DNA from: Variovorax sp. 54
Lineage (GTDB): Bacteria; Pseudomonadota; Gammaproteobacteria; Burkholderiales; Burkholderiaceae_C
NCBI RefSeq assembly: GCF_002754375.1
Contig: NZ_PEFF01000001.1
Span: 2,418,001-2,482,000 of the forward strand
Direction: 5' to 3'
DNA: 64,000 nucleotides
The notes below the pieces were generated by a model, which searched no databases, was not told the origin of the DNA, and saw only the letters and a list, made by a program, of their open reading frames with translations. Position numbers and translations under genes: made by a program. Every line of letters starts with the position of its first letter. The stretch's first letter is position 1. Below, in pieces: positions 9,174-16,713 of this stretch.

Positions 9174-9256
9174 CCCGGCGCTGCGCCGGGCCGCCCCAAG
9201 CAAGCGAGCGCCCCCTCGGGGGGCAGCGAGGACACGAAGTGCCGAGCGTGGGGGCC
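9174..9256. repeat. Intergenic double-hairpin repeat between ruvB and the lipid operon
   Basis: The divergent gap holds a perfect 7-bp stem CCCGGCG-CTG-CGCCGGG (9174-9190), a spacer with AAGCAAGCGAGC, then GCCCCCTCGGGGGGC (9210-9224) and a tail ending in CGTGGGGGCCA. This arrangement matches, from memory, a short palindromic element common between genes in Comamonadaceae. It sits within 60 bases of the operon start at 9312, so it could affect transcription from either divergent promoter. Confidence 0.55.
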
Positions 9257-9311
9257 ACTTTTCACACTGGCAGAATGCCTGTAGAACATAACAAGAGAGG
9301 GAAGTCAGAAC

Positions 9312-9926
9312 GTGTCCATCTACGAACTGAAACCGCGTTTCCAGGCCTTGCTGCGACCGCTCGTGGTCCGGCTGCATGCGATGGGCGTGACGGCCAACCA
9401 GGTGACGCTGGCGGCCTGCGCGGTGTCGGTCGGGCTCGGGCTCTGGCTGTTCTTCGCCGCGCCCTCTCTGGCCGCCTTCGGCCTGATCCCCGCTTGGATG
9501 TTCCTGCGCATGGCCTTCAACGCCATCGACGGCATGCTGGCGCGCGAACACCACCAGCAAAGCAAGCTGGGCGCCTTCCTCAACGAACTCACCGACGTGG
9601 TCTCCGACGCCGCGCTCTACCTTCCCTTCGTGCTCGTGGCGCCGTTCGCGCCGTTCTGGGTCGGCACGGTCATCGTGCTGGCCGGGCTGAGCGAATTCGC
9701 CGGCGCGCTGGGCCCGACGGTGGGCGCCTCGCGCCGCTACGACGGGCCGATGGGCAAGAGCGACCGGGCCTTCGTGTTCGGTGCGCTCGGGTTGTACGTG
9801 GCCCTCGGCGGGCCGCTGCCGGGCTGGACCGCCCTCCTGATGCCGCTCGTGGCTGCGCTGGTGGCCTGGACGGTCGTCAACCGCATCCGCCGCGCGCTGG
9901 CCGAGGCTGAAGCCCCCGCTGCCTGA
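9312..9926 (+). CDS. CDP-alcohol phosphatidyltransferase family protein, YnbA-like
   Basis: A 204-residue membrane enzyme expected to transfer a phosphatidyl group from a CDP-lipid to an alcohol. The family motif D-x2-DG-x2-AR-x8-G-x3-D-x3-D is present at 70-95 but with Asn at the first and third Asp positions (N70, D73, G74, A77, R78, G87, N91, D95). Hydrophobic segments follow around 100-120, 130 and 165-190. It heads a run of lipid genes, and the hydrolase/methyltransferase fusion 38 bases downstream is what E. coli carries near ynbA. The product lipid is unknown. Start ATG at 9312 follows a purine-rich stretch. Confidence 0.87.
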   Translation: MSIYELKPRFQALLRPLVVRLHAMGVTANQVTLAACAVSVGLGLWLFFAAPSLAAFGLIPAWMFLRMAFNAIDGMLAREHHQQSKLGAFLNELTDVVSDAALYLPFVLVAPFAPFWVGTVIVLAGLSEFAGALGPTVGASRRYDGPMGKSDRAFVFGALGLYVALGGPLPGWTALLMPLVAALVAWTVVNRIRRALAEAEAPAA

Positions 9927-9964
9927 AACATCCCCACACACATAAGCAAAGAAGAACCTTCTTC

Positions 9965-11731
9965 ATGACCCTTTCCACACCCCGCGTCGCCGCCGAACAC
10001 CACTTCCGCACGCACGACGGCGAATCGCTGTTCTACCGCCACTGGCCGGCCACCAGCGGTACCCGGCGCGGTGCCGTGCTGCTGTTCCACCGCGGCCATG
10101 AGCACGGCGCGCGCATGGCGCACCTGGTCGACGAGCTGAACCTGCCCGACTTCGACTTCTTCGCCTGGGACGCGCGCGGCCACGGCCGCTCGCCGGGCCC
10201 GCGCGGCTACAGCCCCAGCTTCGGCACCTCGGTGCGCGACGTGCAGACCTTCGTGCAGCACATCGGCAGCGCGCACGGCGTGCCCGAGCACGACATCCAC
10301 GTGGTCGCGCAGAGCGTCGGCGCGGTGCTCATCGCCACCTGGGCGCACGACTACGCCCCCAAGGTGCGCGGCCTCACGCTGGCCTCGCCGGCCTTCAAGG
10401 TCAAGCTCTACGTGCCGTTCGCGCGGCCGGGGCTGGCGCTCATGCACAAGCTGCGCGGGCTGTTCTTCGTGAACAGCTACGTGAAGCCGAAGTTCCTCAC
10501 GCACGACCCCGAGCGCATCGAGAGCTACAAGAATGACCCGCTGATCTCGCGCCCCATTGCCGTCAACATCCTGCTGGGCCTGTACGAGGCGGCCGACCGC
10601 GTGGTGGCCGACGCCAACGCGATCACGCTGCCGGTGCAGCTGCTCATTTCGGGCGCCGACTGGGTGGTGCACCACAAGCCGCAGCACCAGTTCTTCGACC
10701 GGCTGGGCAGCGTCGTGAAGACGAAGACGGTGCTGCCGGGCTTCTTCCACGACACGCTGGGCGAGAAAGACCGGGCGCCCGCGGTGGCGTCGATCCGCGA
10801 ATTCATCCTGCAGCGCTTCGACGAGCCGGCCGTGCCGGTCGACCTGCGCGAAGCGCACCTGAGCGGCCACACGGCCGACGAATCGCGTGCGCTGGCCGAA
10901 CCGCTCTCGCCACTGTCGCCGCGCGGCGCCTACTGGGCCATGACGCGCGGCGGGCTGCGCGTGGGCGGTGCGATGTCCAGCGGCGTGGCGCTGGGCCACG
11001 CCACCGGCTTCGACTCGGGCAGCACGCTCGACTACGTCTACCGCAACCAGCCGCAGGGCAAGGGCGCGCTGGGCCGTTCGGTCGACCGCACCTACCTCGA
11101 CTCCATCGGCTGGCGCGGCATCCGCCAGCGCAAGGTCCACGTCGAAGAGTTGCTGCGCATCGCGATGGAGCGGCTGGTCGAGATGCACCGCGAGGTGCGG
11201 CTCATGGACATCGCGGCCGGCCACGGCCGCTACGTGCTCGACGCGGTGCTGGCCAGCCCGGTGAAGGCCAGCTCGGTCCTGCTGCGCGACTACAGCGACA
11301 TCAACGTGCGCGACGGCACGGCCCTCATCGCCGAGAAGGGCCTGGAAGACATCGCCCAGTTCGTGCAGGCCGACGCCTTCGACCGCGTGAGCCTTGCCAG
11401 CGTGACGCCGCGGCCCACGCTGGCCGTGGTCTCGGGCCTGTACGAGCTGTTTCCCGACAACGAGATGGTGCGCCGCTCGCTCGCGGGCGTGGGCGACGCG
11501 GTGGAAGACCGGGGCTACCTGGTCTACACCGGCCAGCCCTGGCACCCGCAGCTCGAAATGATCGCCCGCGCGCTCACCAGCCACCGCCAGGGCGAAGCCT
11601 GGGTGATGCGCCGGCGCACGCAGGCCGAGATGGACCAGCTGGTCGAAGAGGCGGGCTTCCGCAAGATCGACCAGCGCGTCGACGAGTGGGGGATCTTCAC
11701 GGTGTCGCTGGCGGTGCGCGTCGCGCAATGA
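9965..11731 (+). CDS. Alpha/beta hydrolase fused to a SAM-dependent methyltransferase, YnbC-like
   Basis: A 588-residue fusion. Residues 1-290 form an alpha/beta hydrolase of the monoacylglycerol-lipase type (FHRGHEHGARMAHLVDEL, WDARGHGRS, and nucleophile elbow AQSVG with Ser117, its first Gly replaced by Ala). Residues from about 390 to the end are a class I methyltransferase with motif I DIAAGHGRY (415-423). The same fusion is known in E. coli YnbC. It lies in a lipid operon between the phosphatidyltransferase and the PAP2/phosphatase fusion, so it probably deacylates and methylates a lipid intermediate; that is inference. Its TGA overlaps the next ATG. Confidence 0.87.
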   Translation: MTLSTPRVAAEHHFRTHDGESLFYRHWPATSGTRRGAVLLFHRGHEHGARMAHLVDELNLPDFDFFAWDARGHGRSPGPRGYSPSFGTSVRDVQTFVQHIGSAHGVPEHDIHVVAQSVGAVLIATWAHDYAPKVRGLTLASPAFKVKLYVPFARPGLALMHKLRGLFFVNSYVKPKFLTHDPERIESYKNDPLISRPIAVNILLGLYEAADRVVADANAITLPVQLLISGADWVVHHKPQHQFFDRLGSVVKTKTVLPGFFHDTLGEKDRAPAVASIREFILQRFDEPAVPVDLREAHLSGHTADESRALAEPLSPLSPRGAYWAMTRGGLRVGGAMSSGVALGHATGFDSGSTLDYVYRNQPQGKGALGRSVDRTYLDSIGWRGIRQRKVHVEELLRIAMERLVEMHREVRLMDIAAGHGRYVLDAVLASPVKASSVLLRDYSDINVRDGTALIAEKGLEDIAQFVQADAFDRVSLASVTPRPTLAVVSGLYELFPDNEMVRRSLAGVGDAVEDRGYLVYTGQPWHPQLEMIARALTSHRQGEAWVMRRRTQAEMDQLVEEAGFRKIDQRVDEWGIFTVSLAVRVAQ

Positions 11732-13068
11732 GCGCCCGGCTGGCGCCCCGGCCTTGGAAACGCGCCGCCGCGTGGCTGGTGTTCCTGGGGCCGCTGTTCT
11801 ACGCCACCTACGGCTTCGCCAACTGGTGGGCCACCACGCGCGCCAGCGTGCCCTCGATGGCCTTCGACTGGGAGCGGCAGGTGCCTTTCTGGGCCTGGAC
11901 GATCTTTCCGTACTGGACCATCAACGTCTTCTACGCGCTGTCGCTGTTCCTGGCGCGCGACCGCCACACGCTCGACCGGCATGCGCTGCGGCTCGTGAGC
12001 GCCACGCTCATCGCCTGCACCTGCTTCATCTTCTGGCCGCTGCACTTCAGCTTCGGCCAGCCGCCGGTGGAGGGCGCACCGGCCTTCCTGTTCAATGCGC
12101 TGCGCGGCTTCGACCAGCCGTACAACCAGGCGCCCTCGCTGCACATCGCGCTGGCCGTGATCCTGTGGGACTGGTACCGGCGCTTCATCCGGCCGCTGTG
12201 GGCGCGGCTCGTGCTGCATGTGTGGGCCTTCGCGATCTGCGCTTCGGTGCTCACGACCTGGCAGCACCACTTCATCGACGTTCCAACCGGCGCGCTGCTC
12301 GGCATCTTCTGCGTGTGGCTGTGGCCGATGGCGCGACGGGTGTCGATGCTGCGCGCGTGGCGCCTCGCGCGCGATCCGCAGCGGCTGAAGCTCGCGGGCT
12401 TCTATGCCGTGGGCGCGGCGCTGTGCCTGTTCGCGGCGCTGGCGACGGGTGGCGTGGTGTTGTGGCTCGCGTGGCCGGCGGCAGCACTCGTGCTGGTGGC
12501 GCTCAACTACCTCGGCTTCGGCGCGCGCGGCTTCCAGATGGACGGCCACGGCCGCATGGGCTGGGCGGCGCGCTGGCTGTTGGCGCCCTACCGCCTGGGC
12601 GCGGCTTTCAATGTGTGGCTCTGGACACGCAAGCTGCCCGCCTCGGTCGAGGTGGTGCCGGGCCTGCGCCTGGGCCGTCGCCCCACGCAGGCCGAATGGC
12701 TGGCCGCCGGCCAGCCCCGGCTCGTGAGCCTGTGCGCCGAGCTGCAACTGCCGGCCGGCGTGCCGCCCACCCATGCGCGCTGCGTGCCGCTGCTCGACCT
12801 CGTGGTGCCGCCGCCCGTGCGCCTGCGCCGCGCCGCGGCCGTCATCGAAGGCCAGCGCCGCGCGGCGCTGGCCGACGGCTCGGCCGTGTGGGTCTGCTGC
12901 GCCCTGGGCTTCTCGCGCAGCGCCGCCGCCGTGATCGCCTGGCTGGGCCGCGACCATGGCCTGGCGCAGGCCGAAGACACCGTGCGCCGTGCACGCCCGC
13001 AGATCGTGCTGCGCGCCGCCTGGCGTGCCGCACTCGAACCCCTTGGAACACCTTCGCGCCATGACTGA
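11728..13068 (+). CDS. PAP2 membrane phosphatase fused to a dual-specificity phosphatase, YnbD-like
   Basis: A 446-residue membrane protein. The N-terminal part is a PAP2/inositolphosphorylceramide-synthase-like domain with PSLHIAL (C2) and TWQHHFIDVPTG (C3). The C-terminal 130 residues are a tyrosine/dual-specificity phosphatase with the P-loop C391-ALGFS-R397; the residue before the catalytic Cys is Cys390 rather than the usual His. The pairing suggests removal of a phosphate from a phosphatidyl-alcohol phosphate made by the operon's transferase. The start ATG at 11728 overlaps the previous stop (ATGA), implying coupled translation. Confidence 0.87.
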   Translation: MSARLAPRPWKRAAAWLVFLGPLFYATYGFANWWATTRASVPSMAFDWERQVPFWAWTIFPYWTINVFYALSLFLARDRHTLDRHALRLVSATLIACTCFIFWPLHFSFGQPPVEGAPAFLFNALRGFDQPYNQAPSLHIALAVILWDWYRRFIRPLWARLVLHVWAFAICASVLTTWQHHFIDVPTGALLGIFCVWLWPMARRVSMLRAWRLARDPQRLKLAGFYAVGAALCLFAALATGGVVLWLAWPAAALVLVALNYLGFGARGFQMDGHGRMGWAARWLLAPYRLGAAFNVWLWTRKLPASVEVVPGLRLGRRPTQAEWLAAGQPRLVSLCAELQLPAGVPPTHARCVPLLDLVVPPPVRLRRAAAVIEGQRRAALADGSAVWVCCALGFSRSAAAVIAWLGRDHGLAQAEDTVRRARPQIVLRAAWRAALEPLGTPSRHD

Positions 13069-13501
13069 CAACGAACGCGCCACCTGCACCGCCCTGGCCG
13101 GCCTGCTGCGCGCGGCGGCCGTGCTCGCCTTCCTGGGCCTCGCGCTCACCTGCATCGCCGCGCTGGTGCTGGCGCTCACGCTGCGCGGGCTGTCGAACAC
13201 CGCCATCCTGGCCTTTGCCGCGGTGATGGTGCTGGGCGTGATCGAACGCTACTTCGCCTTCCGGCTGCGGCTGGACCAGGCGCTGTTCGAAGGCCTGGCC
13301 AACGGCCAGATCGCCTCGCTGGGCGCGCTGGACAACGCGCTCTCCGTGCTCGGGCTGCGCGACCCGCCGCCCCACCCCAGCGCCCGCGCGCTCGCCGACC
13401 GCGTGCAGGGAACCCGCCAACTGATGCAGCGCCACGCCATCGTGATCGCCGGCCAGAACGCGCTCTTCCTGCTCGCCCTCATGACACAGGAAATCGCTTG
13501 A
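13061..13501 (+). CDS. Small two-helix membrane protein of unknown function in the lipid operon
   Basis: A 146-residue protein that I do not recognise. It has two hydrophobic segments in its first half (LLRAAAVLAFLGLALTCIAA and NTAILAFAAVMVLGVIERYF), then a soluble helical stretch (DQALFEGLANGQIASLGALD) and a final hydrophobic helix (HAIVIAGQNALFLLALM). The ATG at 13061 overlaps the upstream gene by 8 bases, and its own stop overlaps the TTG start of the acyltransferase, so it is translated as part of the lipid operon. It could be a scaffold or accessory subunit of one of the membrane enzymes. Confidence 0.75.
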   Translation: MTDNERATCTALAGLLRAAAVLAFLGLALTCIAALVLALTLRGLSNTAILAFAAVMVLGVIERYFAFRLRLDQALFEGLANGQIASLGALDNALSVLGLRDPPPHPSARALADRVQGTRQLMQRHAIVIAGQNALFLLALMTQEIA

Positions 13502-14226
13502 ACAACGACAACGGCAACAACAAGAACGACAGCAGCGACGACAGCGCCCGGCCCAGTGCCATCGTGCGCCGCGGCCTCGCGGTGGTGGCGGGCCAGCTCA
13601 TCATCGGCGCGGCCGGCCTGCTGACCGGCGTGCGCGCCCTCTGGTCGGGCACCACGCCCAAGGCCGAGCAGACGCTGTACTTCGCCAACCACACGAGCCA
13701 CGGCGACTTCGTGCTGCTGTGGGCCACGCTGCCCTCCGACCTGCGCGCGCTCACGCGGCCCGTGGCCGGGCAGGACTACTGGGAGGCCTCGAAGCTGCGC
13801 AACTTCATCGGCAAGGACGTGTTCAATGCGCTCATGATCCGCCGCGACGGCTCGGGCCAGGGCGGCAACCCGGTCGACCAGATGAAGGAGGCGCTGGAAG
13901 GCGGCGACTCGCTCATCATGTTCCCCGAAGGCACGCGCAACACGGGCGACGACATCCTGCTGCCGCTCAAGAGCGGCCTCTTCCACCTGGCACGCGCCTG
14001 CCCCACCGTGCGGCTGGTGCCGGTGTGGATCGAGAACCTCAAACGCGTGCTGCCCAAGGGCACGCTGGTGCCGATTCCGCTGGCCTGCACGGTGCGCTTC
14101 GGCGCCCCGATCCAGCTCGAAGAAGGCGAAGACAAGGTCGCCTTTCTCGCCCGCGCACGCACCGCCATGCTCGACCTGCGCCCCGAGTACGACCGCATCG
14201 AACAAAACGGAGGGACCGCCTCGTGA
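13498..14226 (+). CDS. 1-acyl-sn-glycerol-3-phosphate acyltransferase (PlsC-like)
   Basis: A 242-residue LPLAT-superfamily acyltransferase. The catalytic HX4D box is NHTSHGD, and the FPEGTRNTG block binds the phosphate of the acceptor. An N-terminal hydrophobic segment (VVAGQLIIGAAGLLTGV) anchors it to the membrane after an Asn/Asp-rich leader. The start is TTG overlapping the previous stop as TTGA, and the gene ends overlapping the next GTG start. The expected reaction is acylation of a lysophosphatidate-type acceptor, supplying the substrate for the cytidylyltransferase encoded next. Confidence 0.88.
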   Translation: MNNDNGNNKNDSSDDSARPSAIVRRGLAVVAGQLIIGAAGLLTGVRALWSGTTPKAEQTLYFANHTSHGDFVLLWATLPSDLRALTRPVAGQDYWEASKLRNFIGKDVFNALMIRRDGSGQGGNPVDQMKEALEGGDSLIMFPEGTRNTGDDILLPLKSGLFHLARACPTVRLVPVWIENLKRVLPKGTLVPIPLACTVRFGAPIQLEEGEDKVAFLARARTAMLDLRPEYDRIEQNGGTAS

Positions 14227-15179
14227 TCGAACTCTCTCCCTTCGCCTGGACCACCTTCAAGCTCTTCGGCGGCGTCTTCGGCGTGCTGGTGCTGGCCTCT
14301 TCGATCGGCGCGCTGCTCAAGTGGCGCGTGGCGCACGGCCAGCCGCACTCGGTGATCGACAACCTCAACTCGCGCGTCAACGCGTGGTGGGTGATGGTGG
14401 CAGTGATCGGCCTGGCCTTTGCCTTCGGCAAGGGCGGCGTGATCGTGCTGTTCTACCTGATCTCGTTCTATGCGCTGCGCGAGTTCATCAGCCTGGCCTA
14501 CACGCGGCGCGGCGACCACGGCGCCATCGCGCTGGCCTTCTTCGTCGCGCTGCCGGGCCAGTACTTCCTGATCTGGATCGACTGGTACGGGCTGTACTCG
14601 ATCTACATCCCGGTCTACGCCTTCCTGCTGCTGCCCATCCTGGCGGCCGTGGGCGGCGACACGCAGCGCTTTCTCGAACGCACCTCGAAGATCCAGTGGG
14701 GCCTGATGGTGTGCGTGTTCTGCATCAGCCACGTGCCGGCGCTGCTCACGCTGCAGATCCCGGGCTTCGAGGGCCGCAACCTGCTGCTGATCGCGTTCCT
14801 CGTCATCGTGGTGCAGGGCAGCGACGTGCTGCAGTACGTGTGGGGCAAGCTCTTCGGCAAACGCAAGGTGGCGCCCGAACTCTCGCCTTCCAAGACCTGG
14901 GAAGGCCTGATCGGCGGTGTGGCCAGCGCCACCGCGATGGGCGCGGCGCTGTACTGGGCCACGCCCTTCAACCCGTGGCAGGCCGCGCTCATGGCCTTCA
15001 TGATCTGCCTCCTGGGCTTCTTCGGCGGGCTCGTGATGTCGGCCATCAAGCGCGACCGCGGCGTGAAAGACTGGGGCTCCATGATCGAAGGCCACGGCGG
15101 CATGCTCGACCGGCTCGACTCGGTGATCTTCGCGGCGCCGATCTACTTCCACGCGCTGCGCTACTGGTGGGTGCCGTGA
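14223..15179 (+). CDS. Phosphatidate cytidylyltransferase (CDP-diglyceride synthase), YnbB-like
   Basis: A 318-residue polytopic membrane enzyme with the full CdsA signature near its C-terminus (SAIKRDRGVKDWG, then EGHGGMLDRLDS) and SPSKTWEGLIGG upstream of it. It should form CDP-diacylglycerol from CTP and phosphatidate, the donor for the phosphatidyltransferase at the operon's start. The GTG start at 14223 overlaps the acyltransferase stop. A housekeeping cdsA is presumably elsewhere in the genome, so this copy looks dedicated to the operon; that is an inference. Confidence 0.92.
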   Translation: MIELSPFAWTTFKLFGGVFGVLVLASSIGALLKWRVAHGQPHSVIDNLNSRVNAWWVMVAVIGLAFAFGKGGVIVLFYLISFYALREFISLAYTRRGDHGAIALAFFVALPGQYFLIWIDWYGLYSIYIPVYAFLLLPILAAVGGDTQRFLERTSKIQWGLMVCVFCISHVPALLTLQIPGFEGRNLLLIAFLVIVVQGSDVLQYVWGKLFGKRKVAPELSPSKTWEGLIGGVASATAMGAALYWATPFNPWQAALMAFMICLLGFFGGLVMSAIKRDRGVKDWGSMIEGHGGMLDRLDSVIFAAPIYFHALRYWWVP

Positions 15180-15790
15180 GCCCGGCGGCGAAGAAGACAG
15201 CGGTCAAGGTGGACCGCATCGTCGACGACACGCCGCTGGAATGCACCAACGCGGCGGAGCTGCTGCGTTGGTACAAGAAACACCATGCGAGCCACGCCGG
15301 CGTCTGGCTGCGCATCGCGAAGAAGGCCAGCGGCATCGCGTCCGTCGACCACCCCGAGGCGCTGGAGATCGCGCTGTGCTTCGGCTGGATCGACGGCCAG
15401 CGCAAGAGCCAGGACGCGCAGTTCTTTTTGCAGCGCTTCACGCCGCGCACCGCGCGCAGCATCTGGTCGAAGATCAACCGCGACAAGGTGCTGAAGCTCA
15501 TCGACGACGGCCGCATGCAGGCCGGCGGCCTGGCCGAGGTGGAGCGCGCCCGCGCCGACGGCCGCTGGGCCGCGGCCTACGACGCCGCGAGCGTGGCGAC
15601 CGTGCCCCCCGACCTGCAGGCCGCGCTCGATGCGAACCGCACCGCCAAGGCCTTCTTCGCCACGCTCGATGCGCGCAACCGCTATGCGGTGCTGTTCCGC
15701 ACGCAGGGCGCGAAGAAGCCCGAGACGCGCGCCCGTCGCATCGCGCAGTTCGTCGAGATGCTCGCCAAGGGCGAGAAGATCCACCCCTGA
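15176..15790 (+). CDS. YdeI/OmpD-associated (OmdA) family protein
   Basis: A 204-residue soluble protein of the YdeI/OmdA family, recognised by ELLRWYKKHHASHAGVWLRI, IALCFGWIDGQRK, QRFTPRTARSIWSKIN and a C-terminal helical repeat ending in TRARRIAQFVEMLAKGEKI. Relatives are described as bacteriocin-protection or OmpD-associated proteins, but their biochemistry is unclear. The GTG start at 15176 overlaps the CdsA-like stop as GTGA, so it is the last gene of the lipid operon, although it may have no lipid role. Confidence 0.85.
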   Translation: MSPAAKKTAVKVDRIVDDTPLECTNAAELLRWYKKHHASHAGVWLRIAKKASGIASVDHPEALEIALCFGWIDGQRKSQDAQFFLQRFTPRTARSIWSKINRDKVLKLIDDGRMQAGGLAEVERARADGRWAAAYDAASVATVPPDLQAALDANRTAKAFFATLDARNRYAVLFRTQGAKKPETRARRIAQFVEMLAKGEKIHP

Positions 15791-15806
15791 GCTGACGCCA
15801 CGCCGC

Positions 15807-16430
15807 TCACTGCGGCCCGGTGCCGGTCGCGATGACCGTGAGCTTGTCGGGGTCGACGATGCGGATGCGCTTGTAGCTCATGTCGATCACGCCTTCGGCG
15901 ACCAGCCGGCCCAGCTCCTTGTTGATGGTCTGACGCGACAGCCCGAGCATCGCCGCGAGGTCGTTCTGCGACAGGCGCACCGGCAGGCTCGCCGCCGCCT
16001 TCACCTGCATGCCGTAGAAGTGGATCACGCTCATCAGCGTGGCCGCCACGCGCCCGCGCACCGAGTTGAGCATCTGGTTCTGCAGCAGCACCACGCTCAG
16101 CCGCTGGCGCTGCAGCGCCATCTTGGCCACGTCGCGCCACAGCACGGGCTCGGCGTCGAGCAGCGCGATCACGGCGTCGCTCGGCAGGTGGACGATCACC
16201 GAGTCTTCGTGTGCGTGGTAGTCGTAGGGCAGCGGCACGTCGGCGAGCAGGCGCACCAGCGGCGCCACCTGCCCGGGCCCGAGCAGCGCGTTGACGTACT
16301 TGCGCCCCTGCGAACTCATGCTGCTGATTTCGAGGCAGCCCGACACCACCGCCAGCAGCTCGCGCTTGCGGCGGTCGCGCGCCAGCACCTGCGTGCGGCG
16401 ACGGTAGCGCACCAGGCGCGCCGACTTCAT
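15807..16430 (-). CDS. Crp/Fnr-family transcriptional regulator
   Basis: A 207-residue cyclic-nucleotide-type sensor domain followed by a winged helix-turn-helix (LSQNDLAAMLGLSRQTINKELGRLV). The sensor lacks an obvious cAMP-binding RxS signature and has no Fe-S cysteine cluster, so its signal is unknown. The coding frame stays open to 16592 and the residues there (DLLDRALRWNELFSHWPDALRAEL) look like the missing first part of the domain. A CTG at 16559, preceded by AGGGAG at 6 bases spacing, could be the real start. It is divergent from the porin-led operon, with a Crp-like palindrome between them. Confidence 0.85.
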   Translation of the reverse strand: MKSARLVRYRRRTQVLARDRRKRELLAVVSGCLEISSMSSQGRKYVNALLGPGQVAPLVRLLADVPLPYDYHAHEDSVIVHLPSDAVIALLDAEPVLWRDVAKMALQRQRLSVVLLQNQMLNSVRGRVAATLMSVIHFYGMQVKAAASLPVRLSQNDLAAMLGLSRQTINKELGRLVAEGVIDMSYKRIRIVDPDKLTVIATGTGPQ

Positions 16431-16587
16431 CAGCTCGGCGCGCAGCGCGTCGGGCCAGTGCGAGAACAGCTCGTTCCAGCGCAGCGCGCGGTCGAGCAGG
16501 TCGGCGCACGATTCGTCGTCTGGTGCGTCTTTGGGGGTGGAAACGGTCGATCGGACCAGCGGGTTCTCCCTGCCTTGATGTTCACCG

Positions 16588-16609
16588 ATCTGTCAAAGCG
16601 TTGACAGAT
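16588..16609. promoter_or_regulatory. Crp-family-like operator palindrome with embedded -35 boxes
   Basis: A perfect 9-bp inverted repeat with a 4-base centre, ATCTGTCAA-AGCG-TTGACAGAT. Its core reads TGTCA-N6-TGACA, the spacing used by Crp-family proteins. Each half also contains TTGACA, an ideal sigma70 -35 hexamer, one on each strand. It sits between a Crp/Fnr-type gene and the divergent porin operon, 105 bases before the porin start, so autoregulation plus control of the operon is likely. I see no strong -10 at ideal spacing. Confidence 0.65.
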
Positions 16610-16713
16610 TCGGGGGGTCTTCATTTCTATCGTAAGCCCCGGACATCGACAAGCACACATGCGGCACCGCCCTGCCCCCGCAGGCGGCACGCCACACCCG
16701 GAGACAACACCCA

